From Rhodoferax sp. GW822-FHT02A01 (GTDB lineage Bacteria > Pseudomonadota > Gammaproteobacteria > Burkholderiales > Burkholderiaceae_C): DNA of 64,000 nucleotides. The translations under genes and the position numbers were made by a program. The notes under the pieces are model-generated. The model searched no databases, was not told the origin of the DNA, and worked only from the letters and a program-made list of their open reading frames with translations. The stretch covers positions 5,146,001-5,210,000 of the forward strand of contig NZ_CP152376.1 in the NCBI RefSeq assembly GCF_038784515.1, in the 5' to 3' direction. This document shows positions 37,954 to 46,933 of the stretch, piece by piece. Within the stretch, counting starts at the first letter, position 1, and every line of letters starts with the position of its first letter.

Positions 37954-38604
37954 CTAGGGCTGGAGCAGCCGTTGCGCATGGGCCGTTGCAGACCGCGCCA
38001 GCATGGCGGCTCGCGAATGGGGTTCGGGTTGTCCGGACAACTGCAAGGCCACGCGCGTGATCAATGCATGACTGGGCGAATGGTCCACGCTGTACAAGGC
38101 CAGCGCAATGCAGGCTACCAACACGCCCGCGATCACGGGACGATGGGGGAAAACCGCTGGTGCGGGGTGCCGATGCACCCACACCGCAACGCCGCCTCCC
38201 AGTGCCCAACCCGCCAGCACTTCAGACGGGGAATGGGCATGCAGCACCAGGCGGGACACGCCTATCAGCAGGGCCAGCAGACATCCCACTGCGAACAGCA
38301 TGTTTCGGCGGTGCGAAGCGGCTGGCGAACCGAACAAGGGCAGCACCACGGGGAAGACGGCGGTTGCAAGCAGCGTGTGCCCGGACACACCGGTGAAGTT
38401 CAGGGCAGCAGAGCCCAGACCCCAGCCCATGAACAGCACCTTGCTCGCTGCAGTCACCGCAATCGCCACAGCCAAGCCCATGGCCCAGCGCACTGCCAGC
38501 TGACGTCCACCGGGTTGGATGCACAGGGTCAACAGCGCCAGAAGCGCTGCTGGCAACACGACTTCAGCACCTCCAAAACGCGTGAGAAAAGGCCAGAAGT
38601 TCAA
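37954..38604 (-). CDS. PAP2-family membrane phosphatase
   Basis: A 216-aa integral membrane protein with the PAP2 acid-phosphatase motifs SGHTLLATAVFP (about 74-85, catalytic His) and SRLVLHAHSPSEVLAGWALG (about 119-138, second His). Substrates are lipid or isoprenoid phosphates. About five TM helices. It is the third gene after a secreted phosphoesterase and a PEP-CTERM protein on the same strand, separated from the latter by 76 bases. Confidence 0.82.
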   Translation of the reverse strand: MNFWPFLTRFGGAEVVLPAALLALLTLCIQPGGRQLAVRWAMGLAVAIAVTAASKVLFMGWGLGSAALNFTGVSGHTLLATAVFPVVLPLFGSPAASHRRNMLFAVGCLLALLIGVSRLVLHAHSPSEVLAGWALGGGVAVWVHRHPAPAVFPHRPVIAGVLVACIALALYSVDHSPSHALITRVALQLSGQPEPHSRAAMLARSATAHAQRLLQP

Positions 38605-38680
38605 TGTGCCGGGGGTGAGGGGTGTGGATGAAAATCGATTGTACGGGTCCCCTGTAAATGCCCGGCACTACGGCGCAGCC

Positions 38681-39400
38681 TCAGGCAGGCTGAGGCTTGC
38701 GGCGTTTCACCAGCGAGGCCACCAGCCCCAAGCCAGCGAGCAACAGCACATAGGACTCAGGCTCCGGCACGGGCGTCACGGCCAAGGACGTGACCGCGGC
38801 ACCGCCGTTGCCAAACAAGGCGATGCCGGTGTTGCCGGTAAGGGGGGCGGACATGTTCACCGAACGCAGCAGCGTGGTGCCGTCCACGTCGTACAAATTG
38901 CCGGTGATGCCGCTTGCCAGCCAGCTGATGGACAGCTTGTACCACTGGTTACCAAAGCTGGCCGTGCTGGCCACGCCATCGCTGAAGCTGGGCGTTTGCG
39001 AAGCGATGCCAGAGACGCTCTGGAACAGCAACTGGTTGGTGTCGGACGCGGCGGTCAAGGCATAGGTGCTTGCGCTGTCAGACGCAAAGCCAAGGCTGAT
39101 GCGTCCGCCTTGGCTGCCACTGACCGCATCGGCGCTGGGGCCGGGATTGATCCAGGCGCTGAGCACTTCCCCCACATGGAAATCAATGGCGGTGTTGACC
39201 GACCAGGTGGAGTCGGTGAGGTAGATGCCGCTGGTGCCATCCGGTGCGGGCGACACAAAGCTGCTGGCATCGGCGCCAACGCCGACCGACCAGCCCGGGG
39301 TGGACAGTTGGCCGCCCGTGAACGGTTCCACCACGCTTGCGTTGGCAAGCCCTGCGACGGCCATCAGGCCGGCTGCTGCGATTTTGAAAAAGAGAGTCAT
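38681..39400 (-). CDS. PEP-CTERM sorting-domain protein
   Basis: A 239-aa exported protein: signal peptide (1-20, ending LANAS), beta-rich middle without a recognised domain, then the C-terminal sorting signal VPEPESYVLLLAGLGLVASLVKRRK with the PEP motif, a hydrophobic helix and basic tail. It would be processed by an exosortase encoded elsewhere. Start 39400 is taken because GGAAGA lies 8 bases upstream. It follows the phosphoesterase by 30 bases, suggesting cotranscription. Confidence 0.9.
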   Translation of the reverse strand: MTLFFKIAAAGLMAVAGLANASVVEPFTGGQLSTPGWSVGVGADASSFVSPAPDGTSGIYLTDSTWSVNTAIDFHVGEVLSAWINPGPSADAVSGSQGGRISLGFASDSASTYALTAASDTNQLLFQSVSGIASQTPSFSDGVASTASFGNQWYKLSISWLASGITGNLYDVDGTTLLRSVNMSAPLTGNTGIALFGNGGAAVTSLAVTPVPEPESYVLLLAGLGLVASLVKRRKPQPA

Positions 39401-39430
39401 GGTTTTCTTCCAGAACAAAAGATGTGGGGC

Positions 39431-41284
39431 TTAGAAATTGAAGAGGCTGGTCAGGTCGCCGATGGCTGGCTGGTTGGCAGGCAGGTACGGGTTGTTGACG
39501 TTCTTGACCGGGTTGGGCAGGTTGTCGCGGCTGCGGTTGGACAAGGTGGGCAGGCTCCAGTTCTTTTCAATGAACTTGGCGATGGACACATGGTCGTGAT
39601 AGACATGGTCCACATAGCCCTTCTTGGCAAACGGTGAGACAGCAATCAGAGGAATACGCGGGCCGTCACCAAAGAAGTCCAGGTTCTGGATGGCGCCGGT
39701 ATCAAAGTAGCCACCGCCTTCATCCGTGGTGATCAGGATGGCTGTCTGTGCCCACAGAGCCGGATTGGCCTTGACTTTGGTGATCAGGTCGTTGAGGAAT
39801 AGTTCATAGTTGCCTGGAGCCGAATAGCCGGGGTGTCCGCTATAGATATTTTTGGGAACTACAAACGACACAGCCGGAACCGTGTTGTTGCTGATATCTG
39901 CATACAAGGTGGTGAGGCCTTGCAGGTTGTTGCGCAGCGCAGAGTTCACCACATTGGTAGACACGTTGAGCGGGTCGCCAATGCTGTTGTAAATCAGTTC
40001 ACGCGTCTTGCTGATGGCCACCGGCGTTGCGTAGGTGGCAATCACGGAGTCTGGGGTTCCTGCGGGAAGCTTGGCCTTGACGCCCGCAAACACCTGTGGA
40101 TAGACCAGTTGGTAGAACGGGTCAGACGTCACGTCCGCGTCCTCGCGACCACCCGTGTACCACTTCCAGCTCACGCCGTTGTTGGATAGCAGTTCGCCAA
40201 TGGTAGGCACTGTCTGTGGCGGGTACACAAAGTTGCCGGAGGTAGGTGCCGTGGCATTGCCATACACGTCGTACGCAGGTGTGTAGTTGTTCACCAGGTA
40301 GTAGGCACCGCCTTCGCAGTTGCTGCTTCTGCCCTTGGCGGCGAGTACCGCATGGATCTCGGCCACGCCCGGTTGCGAGGGGTCGGAGCAATTCACATAC
40401 GAGCCACCGGAATAGCCATCGTTGGTGTAGAAGTTGTCAGTGCCCGTCTGCGGGTCCGGGTTTTCAATTTCGTTGGCCGGTGGCGTGGCCAGCACACCAT
40501 TGACGTTGTAGACGGCGGCATCACCTGCCGTTGCCAGTGCGAAGAAGTTGGCGCCCGTTCCACCCATCACGGCCTGGTGGTAGTTGTCGCTGATGGCGTA
40601 TTGCTGGGCCAGGGACTTGAACAGGGGTGCGTCGCCCTGGTTCATGTTGTAGAAGCCCATGAGCTCGCCGCCCTGCCCGGTGGAGGCGGCGGTCACTCCG
40701 CCGGTCGCGCCGCCCGTTCCCACGGTGGTAGCCACCCACTGGAACAGGTCATGCTTCTCATTGGTGCCACCAGTTTGTTGCCACATCTGGAAGAACCGGT
40801 GCACGGGATCACCCACGTCGGAAGTGGCCGTGCCATAGGGCACGTACTTGCTGATCTGGAACGGGCCGTTGGCGGTCAGACCGTTGAAACGCGGGTCCGG
40901 TGCTGTGCCATAGAGGGTCAGTGTTGTCGGGTTATACACACCGATCAGGGTGGGTTGCGGCAACGCAGCCAAAGGGCCCTGGCGGGTGGGCGTCAGCGTG
41001 TAGCTGCCGGTCCCATTGCTGGCCTGGCTTTGCACAGCCTTGCTGTAGTTTGCACCGGGCGTGCCGTCGGCCTTGACGATACCTTGCGAGAGCAGGTTGA
41101 GCGCAGACTGGCCGCGTGGCGGAATGTAAGTACCGAACACCGTATCAAAGGAGTTGTTCTCCCCCACAACCACAATCACGTGTTTGATGGGCGTAGTGGT
41201 GTTGGCATCACCCGCAAAGCTGGCCGGAACCAACGCGGCTCCAGACACCAACGCGGCAATACTTTTCAAAGCAGTGTGTTTCAT
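39431..41284 (-). CDS. Secreted phosphoesterase family protein (phospholipase C/acid phosphatase-like)
   Basis: A 617-aa exported enzyme of the PF04185 type. It has a signal peptide (ending LVPASFA). The N-terminal metal/nucleophile region is KHVIVVVGENNSFDTVFGTY, and the C-terminal metal-binding region is TDEGGGYFDTGAIQN followed by DGPRIPLIAVSPFAKKGYVDHVYHDHVSIAKFIEKNW. Substrate could be phosphomonoesters or phospholipids. Start 41284 has AAGGGAA upstream. No convincing Pho box was found in the 352-base leader. Confidence 0.85.
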   Translation of the reverse strand: MKHTALKSIAALVSGAALVPASFAGDANTTTPIKHVIVVVGENNSFDTVFGTYIPPRGQSALNLLSQGIVKADGTPGANYSKAVQSQASNGTGSYTLTPTRQGPLAALPQPTLIGVYNPTTLTLYGTAPDPRFNGLTANGPFQISKYVPYGTATSDVGDPVHRFFQMWQQTGGTNEKHDLFQWVATTVGTGGATGGVTAASTGQGGELMGFYNMNQGDAPLFKSLAQQYAISDNYHQAVMGGTGANFFALATAGDAAVYNVNGVLATPPANEIENPDPQTGTDNFYTNDGYSGGSYVNCSDPSQPGVAEIHAVLAAKGRSSNCEGGAYYLVNNYTPAYDVYGNATAPTSGNFVYPPQTVPTIGELLSNNGVSWKWYTGGREDADVTSDPFYQLVYPQVFAGVKAKLPAGTPDSVIATYATPVAISKTRELIYNSIGDPLNVSTNVVNSALRNNLQGLTTLYADISNNTVPAVSFVVPKNIYSGHPGYSAPGNYELFLNDLITKVKANPALWAQTAILITTDEGGGYFDTGAIQNLDFFGDGPRIPLIAVSPFAKKGYVDHVYHDHVSIAKFIEKNWSLPTLSNRSRDNLPNPVKNVNNPYLPANQPAIGDLTSLFNF

Positions 41285-41636
41285 GCAGCTTTCCCTTGAT
41301 GAATATCGGTAAAAGAAATACGTTGTGACCCGATCAACGTTAAGCAACATTTGTTACGGCTTGAGGCCAACGAATGGGTTGGAGATAGTTCGATCGGATA
41401 GGATTTCGACAAATATTTCGCGCCCACTCCGTTAGAACTCACTTCCGTGGATGCCATTGCGCGGTTCAAGGTCGGGCTCTCCATGTGTGGAGCACCTGAC
41501 GAGCTGAAAGCCTTGCGATCTAAAACCTGCACCGATAGCAGGGTTTTGCGCCACACAGCGCAGACCTGAGCGACATTTGACCCATCTTCGACTGGTGGTA
41601 CATTGATCGCGGCAAAGCTTGAGGGAGGTTCCCCGA
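41285..41636. other. 352-base divergent intergenic region
   Basis: No gene seen. It holds the promoters of the secreted phosphoesterase (leftward) and the GGDEF-EAL gene (rightward). Two small hairpins can be drawn: CTCCA/TGGAG at 41479-41492, and AAAACCTGC pairing with GCAGGGTTTT at 41522-41547 (one bulge, 7-base loop). The latter could be a leader hairpin of the GGDEF-EAL mRNA. GGGAGG at 41622-41627 is the ribosome binding site of that gene. Confidence 0.4.
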
Positions 41637-43268
41637 ATGGACAATGCGAAGCAGCAGGACAGTCTGTCCCCCGCTCCAGGCGCTTCCACGGGCGAAACAC
41701 CGCGCTCCACCAGGCACCTGAATATCCGCTACACGGACCGATTGCTTGCCTCGGCGGAAATGTTGCTTTCCTTGCGCGACCCGCAGGTGTCATCGCAGCA
41801 AGACACCCTGGCCTTGATCGCGGACCTGATACACGCGGCCACGCACGACGTCCTGACCGGTATGCCCACGCGCAGTCTGCTGCTCAGCAGGCTCGAGCAT
41901 GAACTTACACGGGTGGCCATTGATGACGAGCAAGTCGGTCTGCTCTTCGTGGACCTGGACAATTTCAAACAAGTGAATGACACGCTGGGCCACGATAGCG
42001 GTGACGAACTGCTGTGCGAGGTTTCCAGGCGCCTGCATGAATGCGTCAAACCCGGAGTGGGCTCCATCGTGAGCCGCGTTGGCGGCGACGAATTCGTCAT
42101 TCTGTATCCCCGTGCCACGATCGAATCGGAAGACGAGCTGGCAGCCCGCATTCTGCAAGCGGTCACCCAGCCAGTCCGGATTGCCGGCAGGGATGTTGCC
42201 ACCTCGGCCAGCATTGGTATGGCCAGCTGTACCCCAGGGACGCAGACCGCCGAGGAGCTGATGCAAAACGCCGACACGGCCCTGTATGCGGCAAAGGCGA
42301 GTGGCCGCAACCGCATGGTGCGCTTCAACGATGAATTGCAGGCGCGCGCATCGCGGCGGATGCAGATCGAATCGGACCTGCGCGTGGCACTGCGCGAGAA
42401 ACAGCTCTTTGTGCACTACCAGCCGCAGGTAAGTCTGGTGACCGGGCGACTCGTGGGCGTGGAGGCGCTGGCGCGCTGGCATCACCCCGAGTACGGAATG
42501 CTGTCCCCGCTGGAGTTCATTCCCATTGCCGAAGACAGTCGGCTCATCGGTGAGCTGGGGCGGCAGGTGTTGCGCTCTGCGTGTCAGCAACTTGCTGCGT
42601 GGGCGGTGGCGCTGCCCGGGCGGCCGCTGTCCTTGACCGTCAATGTTTCACCGCGCCAGCTGGGCGATCCCGACTTCATCACCGAGGTCCAGGCGATCCT
42701 CAGACAGACCGGCATCAACCATTCATCGCTGTGCCTGGAGCTGACTGAAAGCGCCTTGGCCAATCAGGATGCAGAAATCCTGGCCTCGCTCCACCGCTTG
42801 CACGAAATGGGCATTTATGTGGCATTCGACGACTTCGCCACCGAGTCGTCCTCGCTGGCCCGGCTGCGCGATCTGCCGATCGAGGTCCTGAAGATCGACA
42901 AGTCGTTTATTGACGGCCTTCCCACCGAGCCCGGAGACACCGCCGTGGTCTCATCCATCCTCAGCCTGGCGTTCGCCACCGGCAAGCATGTCATTGCCGA
43001 AGGCATTGAGCGGATTGAGCAGGCGCTTGCGCTGCGCAGCATGGGATGCCATGTGGCGCAGGGCTACCTTTTCTCCAAACCGGTGGACGCCGCATTGATC
43101 GTGCCCATGATGGATTCACCGCTGTGGCAGGCACCCGTGAGCTGGGGCGTTCAATCCGGCACGACCGCCTCCGCCAGCCTGACGCGCCGTGCACACCCGA
43201 CTTTCATCGAAGAATTTCTGGACCAGATCGGCGTGCCTATGGGGGTCAAGACGGGGAACGCGACATGA
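41637..43268 (+). CDS. GGDEF-EAL bifunctional c-di-GMP protein
   Basis: A 543-aa cytosolic protein with a short N-terminus lacking a recognised sensor domain. The GGDEF domain has an intact catalytic motif (RVGGDEF, residues 149-153). The EAL domain has an intact signature (EAL at 276-278, ELTESALANQD and the DDFATESSSLARLRDLPIEVLKIDKSF metal-binding block). Both synthesis and hydrolysis motifs look active. The start at 41637 has GGGAGG 9 bases upstream. Its stop overlaps the next gene by ATGA, which suggests that the 7-TM neighbour is its partner. Confidence 0.93.
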   Translation: MDNAKQQDSLSPAPGASTGETPRSTRHLNIRYTDRLLASAEMLLSLRDPQVSSQQDTLALIADLIHAATHDVLTGMPTRSLLLSRLEHELTRVAIDDEQVGLLFVDLDNFKQVNDTLGHDSGDELLCEVSRRLHECVKPGVGSIVSRVGGDEFVILYPRATIESEDELAARILQAVTQPVRIAGRDVATSASIGMASCTPGTQTAEELMQNADTALYAAKASGRNRMVRFNDELQARASRRMQIESDLRVALREKQLFVHYQPQVSLVTGRLVGVEALARWHHPEYGMLSPLEFIPIAEDSRLIGELGRQVLRSACQQLAAWAVALPGRPLSLTVNVSPRQLGDPDFITEVQAILRQTGINHSSLCLELTESALANQDAEILASLHRLHEMGIYVAFDDFATESSSLARLRDLPIEVLKIDKSFIDGLPTEPGDTAVVSSILSLAFATGKHVIAEGIERIEQALALRSMGCHVAQGYLFSKPVDAALIVPMMDSPLWQAPVSWGVQSGTTASASLTRRAHPTFIEEFLDQIGVPMGVKTGNAT

Positions 43269-44104
43269 TGGCGTTCATCATCGGCATCGGCAATCTTCTG
43301 GTGGGCATGGCCTATGTGACGCTGGGCCTGCTCAGCACTTGGGAGGCAGCAAGCCAGTACCGGCGTCGCGGCTTGTCGCGATTTGGCATCGGCTTTTCGC
43401 TCATGGCGGCAAGCTGTGGACCACACCATCTGGTACACGGCTGGTGTGTGTTGCAGGGCGGCATGGTCTCCACGCCCATGCTGGTGGTGACGCTGACGGG
43501 CCTGCCCGCAGGCATCGTATTTTGCTGGCTGCGCGCCGAGGCAATGCGGGGCGGCCGCGGTGACCGCGCGGTGCCTGTCAATGGCTCGGTGATGGGGGGC
43601 GCTGCCATTGCGTCGCTGGTTGTCGTGGGTCTGCTGGCAGGTTGGGCCATGGCCACGCCCCCAGCGCCTGAGCTGCTCCTATGCACCACGGAAGGCATAC
43701 GGTTGTGGCTGGGCGGCCCGGGTGCCACCCTGGGCCCCATGCTGGTGATGCTCAGCAACTTATGGGTAACCTTTACTTACTCGATGGTAGGTTGGTACCT
43801 GGGCGACACGCAGATACGGCGCTTCATTTCCACCCACACCTGGTCACTGTCAGGCCTGGCGCTCACTGCCGTCTTTCCCTCTTGCGCGGCCATGCACCTC
43901 ATCCTGGCATTGACCAACGGCCAGCAAACCAGCACCTTGTTTTTCGACCTGATTGGCGTTCCCGCTTCGGTCTATTTCCTGTGGGTAGTCAAGCAGCTGC
44001 ATGCCGACGCCGCCATGGACTGGAATCGTCGCCCACTGGCAGGACTTGCCGCGTTTCCCAACCGTCCTTCACCCTGGAGCGAATCCATTGCCGACGAACG
44101 TTAA
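43265..44104 (+). CDS. Seven-helix membrane protein of unknown function, coupled to a GGDEF-EAL gene
   Basis: A 279-aa protein that I do not assign to a family. About seven TM helices can be drawn (roughly 3-25, 40-62, 68-88, 104-126, 145-172, 185-210, 215-237), then a short cytosolic tail rich in Arg and Pro. A GPHHLVHGW motif in helix 2 and other His/Cys residues (SCAAMHL) could bind metal or heme. ATGA overlap with the upstream c-di-GMP enzyme suggests it is a membrane sensor for that enzyme; this is inference. Confidence 0.8.
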   Translation: MMAFIIGIGNLLVGMAYVTLGLLSTWEAASQYRRRGLSRFGIGFSLMAASCGPHHLVHGWCVLQGGMVSTPMLVVTLTGLPAGIVFCWLRAEAMRGGRGDRAVPVNGSVMGGAAIASLVVVGLLAGWAMATPPAPELLLCTTEGIRLWLGGPGATLGPMLVMLSNLWVTFTYSMVGWYLGDTQIRRFISTHTWSLSGLALTAVFPSCAAMHLILALTNGQQTSTLFFDLIGVPASVYFLWVVKQLHADAAMDWNRRPLAGLAAFPNRPSPWSESIADER

Positions 44105-44128
44105 GTTTCAGTAGCTAACCGATTTCAC

Positions 44129-46012
44129 TCAACATATCTGCAGTGAATCCACACCGCGTCCATGTGCACCTTCGTACGCCGCAAGGAACCGGGCTTGTAA
44201 ATCGGCAGATGGCATGGGCCGGGCATGGAAATAGCCTTGCACTTCATCACAGGCATTGATCTGCGTGAACTCGGCTGCGGTTTCCACGCCTTCGGCCACC
44301 ACCTCCAGCGAGAGGCTTCTGGCCAGGGACACGATGGCATGCACGATGGCCCGGTTAGCGGGCAAGGTGTCAATCCCCCGCACGAAGGACTGGTCAATTT
44401 TCAGACGGTCAAAAGGAAAGCGCTGCAGATAGCTGAGGTTGGAAAAGCCGGTGCCAAAGTCATCGATGGCGAGCTTGACGCCAATGCCCTTGAGTTCGCG
44501 CAAGGTGTGCAGGACTTCATCTGCGTGGTGCATCGCGACGTTCTCAGTCAACTCCAGCTCAATGCAACCAGGGTCCACGCCCGTTTCCACAATGGTGGCG
44601 CGCACCGTGTCGATGAAGTCCTCGCGGCGGAACTGCACGGCCGAGATGTTGACGGCCATGCGCAGCGGCAGCTTGTGGCTGGTGTGCCAGGCACTCTGCT
44701 GCTGACAGGCTTCCTGCAGGACCCACTTGCCGATGTCAACAATCATTCCGCTGTTCTCTGCGATTCCGATAAATGCTGACGGCAGCAACAGGCCTCTACG
44801 CGGGTGTTGCCAGCGGACCAGGGCTTCGACACCGACAATGGCGCCCGTGGTCACGCTCACCTGCGGCTGGTAGTGCAGCACCAGCTCCTTGCGTTCAATC
44901 GCGTGGCGGAGTTCCGCCTCCAGCGACAGGTTGTCGGTGGAATGCATGGACAGCCCGGGCCGGTAGATGCGGTAGGCATTGCGGCCACTCACCTTGGCCT
45001 CGTACATGGCAGCGTCGGCCTTTGCCAACAGGTTGTCACTGTTCTTCTCGTCCGTCGGGTACACGGAGAGCCCCAGGCTGACGGTAATGAATACCTCGCG
45101 GTCCAGAATATTGAAAGGAGCCGCAAAGGATTCCACGATCCGTTGCGCGGTGATGTTGGCATCGCTGGCCAGCTCCAGGTTCTGCAGCAGCACTGCAAAC
45201 TCATCACCGCCCAGACGGGCCACGGTGTCATTGCCGCGTATGCAATTGCCCAGCCGCTCGGCAACGGCCTGCAGCAGAAAGTCGCCAAAGCGGTGCCCCA
45301 TGGTGTCGTTGATCTGCTTGAAGCGATCCACGTCGATGAACATGACGGCAACCAGCGTGTTGTTTCGATCGCACTCCCGGCAAGCCATCTGCAGGCGGTC
45401 GTTCATCAGCATGCGGTTGGGGATTTGCGTCAACTGGTCGTAATGCGCCAGGTAGTAGAGCTCCGCCTGTTTGCGCTGGGTGATGTGGTTGAGCAGGTCG
45501 TGCCCGTTTCCCACGCCCAGGTATCTGTCGTTTAAGGTCACCACAAAACCGCTGACCATATGGCGCATGCCGGCGTCGATGATGATGGCTGCCACGTCGT
45601 CAATGCTGGTAGCCGCATCCACCACAATCGGTTGCATGTTGATGAACTCGACCTCTTCCCCGAGCTGATCGAGCCGCTTCTTTCCAAAAAGCTCGTTGGA
45701 ATACAGGCGACTGAAATACTCGATATAGGCGTAGCGCTCGATCAGCGCATAGGGCCTCTCCTCGTCGTCGACCACCGGAAGCGCTGCAAGGTCTTCGTTT
45801 TCAAGGAACAGCTTGAGCACTTCGCTGCAGAGCATGGAACCCTGTACCGGTGTCAGAACCTGGTGCAACTGCCTCACGGACGGAGGCTCTTGCATTGATT
45901 TGGAATTCAGATAGGCATTTCTTCCACCGCCTGCATGGAACGGACCAACGTGCGCCAACTTGATAGACGCAGCGCTGAACCAGGCAGCGGCGCCGGATTC
46001 TGATTTGAGCAT
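44129..46012 (-). CDS. CBS-like/GGDEF/EAL protein
   Basis: A 627-aa protein. The N-terminal part (about 50-190) looks like a pair of CBS-type modules (LPVVDDEERPYALIERYAYIEYF and a second half ending GVGNGHDLLNHI), often linked to nucleotide sensing. GGDEF is intact (RLGGDEFAVLL), as is EAL (VGVEALVRWQHPRRG, ELTENVAMHH, IDDFGTGFSNLSYLQRFPFDRLKIDQSF). Possible starts are 46081, 46012 and 45895; 46012 is preferred because GGGAA lies 7 bases upstream. It converges with the 7-TM gene and diverges from the Crp/Fnr gene. Confidence 0.9.
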   Translation of the reverse strand: MLKSESGAAAWFSAASIKLAHVGPFHAGGGRNAYLNSKSMQEPPSVRQLHQVLTPVQGSMLCSEVLKLFLENEDLAALPVVDDEERPYALIERYAYIEYFSRLYSNELFGKKRLDQLGEEVEFINMQPIVVDAATSIDDVAAIIIDAGMRHMVSGFVVTLNDRYLGVGNGHDLLNHITQRKQAELYYLAHYDQLTQIPNRMLMNDRLQMACRECDRNNTLVAVMFIDVDRFKQINDTMGHRFGDFLLQAVAERLGNCIRGNDTVARLGGDEFAVLLQNLELASDANITAQRIVESFAAPFNILDREVFITVSLGLSVYPTDEKNSDNLLAKADAAMYEAKVSGRNAYRIYRPGLSMHSTDNLSLEAELRHAIERKELVLHYQPQVSVTTGAIVGVEALVRWQHPRRGLLLPSAFIGIAENSGMIVDIGKWVLQEACQQQSAWHTSHKLPLRMAVNISAVQFRREDFIDTVRATIVETGVDPGCIELELTENVAMHHADEVLHTLRELKGIGVKLAIDDFGTGFSNLSYLQRFPFDRLKIDQSFVRGIDTLPANRAIVHAIVSLARSLSLEVVAEGVETAAEFTQINACDEVQGYFHARPMPSADLQARFLAAYEGAHGRGVDSLQIC

Positions 46013-46186
46013 GGATATTCCCGTGTGGCTTGAGTGACAAGCTTTGCAGAAAGTCATTGCATTTCCGTGACAGGGAGCCAACTTCGGCTGGCTATTCGCA
46101 CTACCGAAGGCAATGCCTTTGGGTCAGGAGTACCATGGGAGCATCCCGTATAGCAAAACGGACGCTCGAAACCTAATAAAGTCTAT

Positions 46187-46933
46187 TTGACCAAAGCACT
46201 TCCCCACACCGCCCCCGATCCCCGCCTCAACCAGATCCTTGCCGCACTGCCAGCGGCAGACTATGCGCGACTGCTACCTGACCTGGAGCGCGTGCCCTTG
46301 CCTCGACGATGGACCATGTCTGAGTCTGGCGACCATGTCAACTATCTGCACTTTCCCACCTCCGGCATTGTTTCCTTGATCTATGCACTCGAAGATGGTT
46401 CATCCAGCGAGATTGCGCTGGTTGGCAACGAAGGGCTGATCGGCATCTCCATCTACATGGGCGGTGACAGCCTTCCTTCCAGCACCGAGGTGCAATGCGC
46501 CGGAGAGGCCTACCGCCTGAGCCGCAAAGTCATGAAGCACGAGTTCGCGCTGGGCGGCAAGCTGCAGCATCTGGCGCTGCTGTACACGCAGGCACTGATC
46601 GTCCAGACATCGCAAATGGCGGTGTGCAACCAGCACCATTCGGTGGAGCAGCGTTTTTGCCGTTGGGTTCTGATGACGGTAGACCGGCTGCAGGGTGACA
46701 AGATGGCCGTCACCCACGAACAAATCTCGCTGCTGCTGGGTGTCAGGCGTGAAAGCGTCAGCCTGACGGCTGCAGCGCTGCAGAATGACGGACTGATCTC
46801 CTGCGCCCGCGGCAGCATCACCGTGGTGGACCGCGCCCAACTCGAAGAGCGCGTGTGCGAATGCTATCTGGCCGTCAAGCAGGAATGCGAGCGCCTGCTG
46901 CCGCCCCAGCACACGCCGAAGTCAGCTGCTTAG
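46187..46933 (+). CDS. Crp/Fnr-family transcriptional regulator
   Basis: A 248-aa regulator with a cNMP-binding-like domain ([36 protein letters not shown], about 45-80) and a C-terminal winged helix ([30 protein letters not shown]). There is no Fnr-type Cys cluster. No ATG fits the family N-terminus, so translation probably begins at TTG 46187, directly after an in-frame stop. Sits in the signalling block; its target is unknown. It overlaps the convergent chemoreceptor by 12 bases. Confidence 0.87.
   Translation: MTKALPHTAPDPRLNQILAALPAADYARLLPDLERVPLPRRWTMSESGDHVNYLHFPTSGIVSLIYALEDGSSSEIALVGNEGLIGISIYMGGDSLPSSTEVQCAGEAYRLSRKVMKHEFALGGKLQHLALLYTQALIVQTSQMAVCNQHHSVEQRFCRWVLMTVDRLQGDKMAVTHEQISLLLGVRRESVSLTAAALQNDGLISCARGSITVVDRAQLEERVCECYLAVKQECERLLPPQHTPKSAA

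Noticed and set aside
37009..38631. 540-codon open frame running through the transporter and PAP2 gene
   Set aside because: It is out of frame with the transporter and antisense to the PAP2 gene, both of which carry family motifs.
41285..41400. Pho box upstream of the secreted phosphoesterase
   Set aside because: No pair of CTGTCAT-like repeats with 11-base spacing could be found.
41440..41520. tRNA-like GGTTCAAGGTC string in the divergent gap
   Set aside because: No acceptor stem or cloverleaf can be drawn around it.
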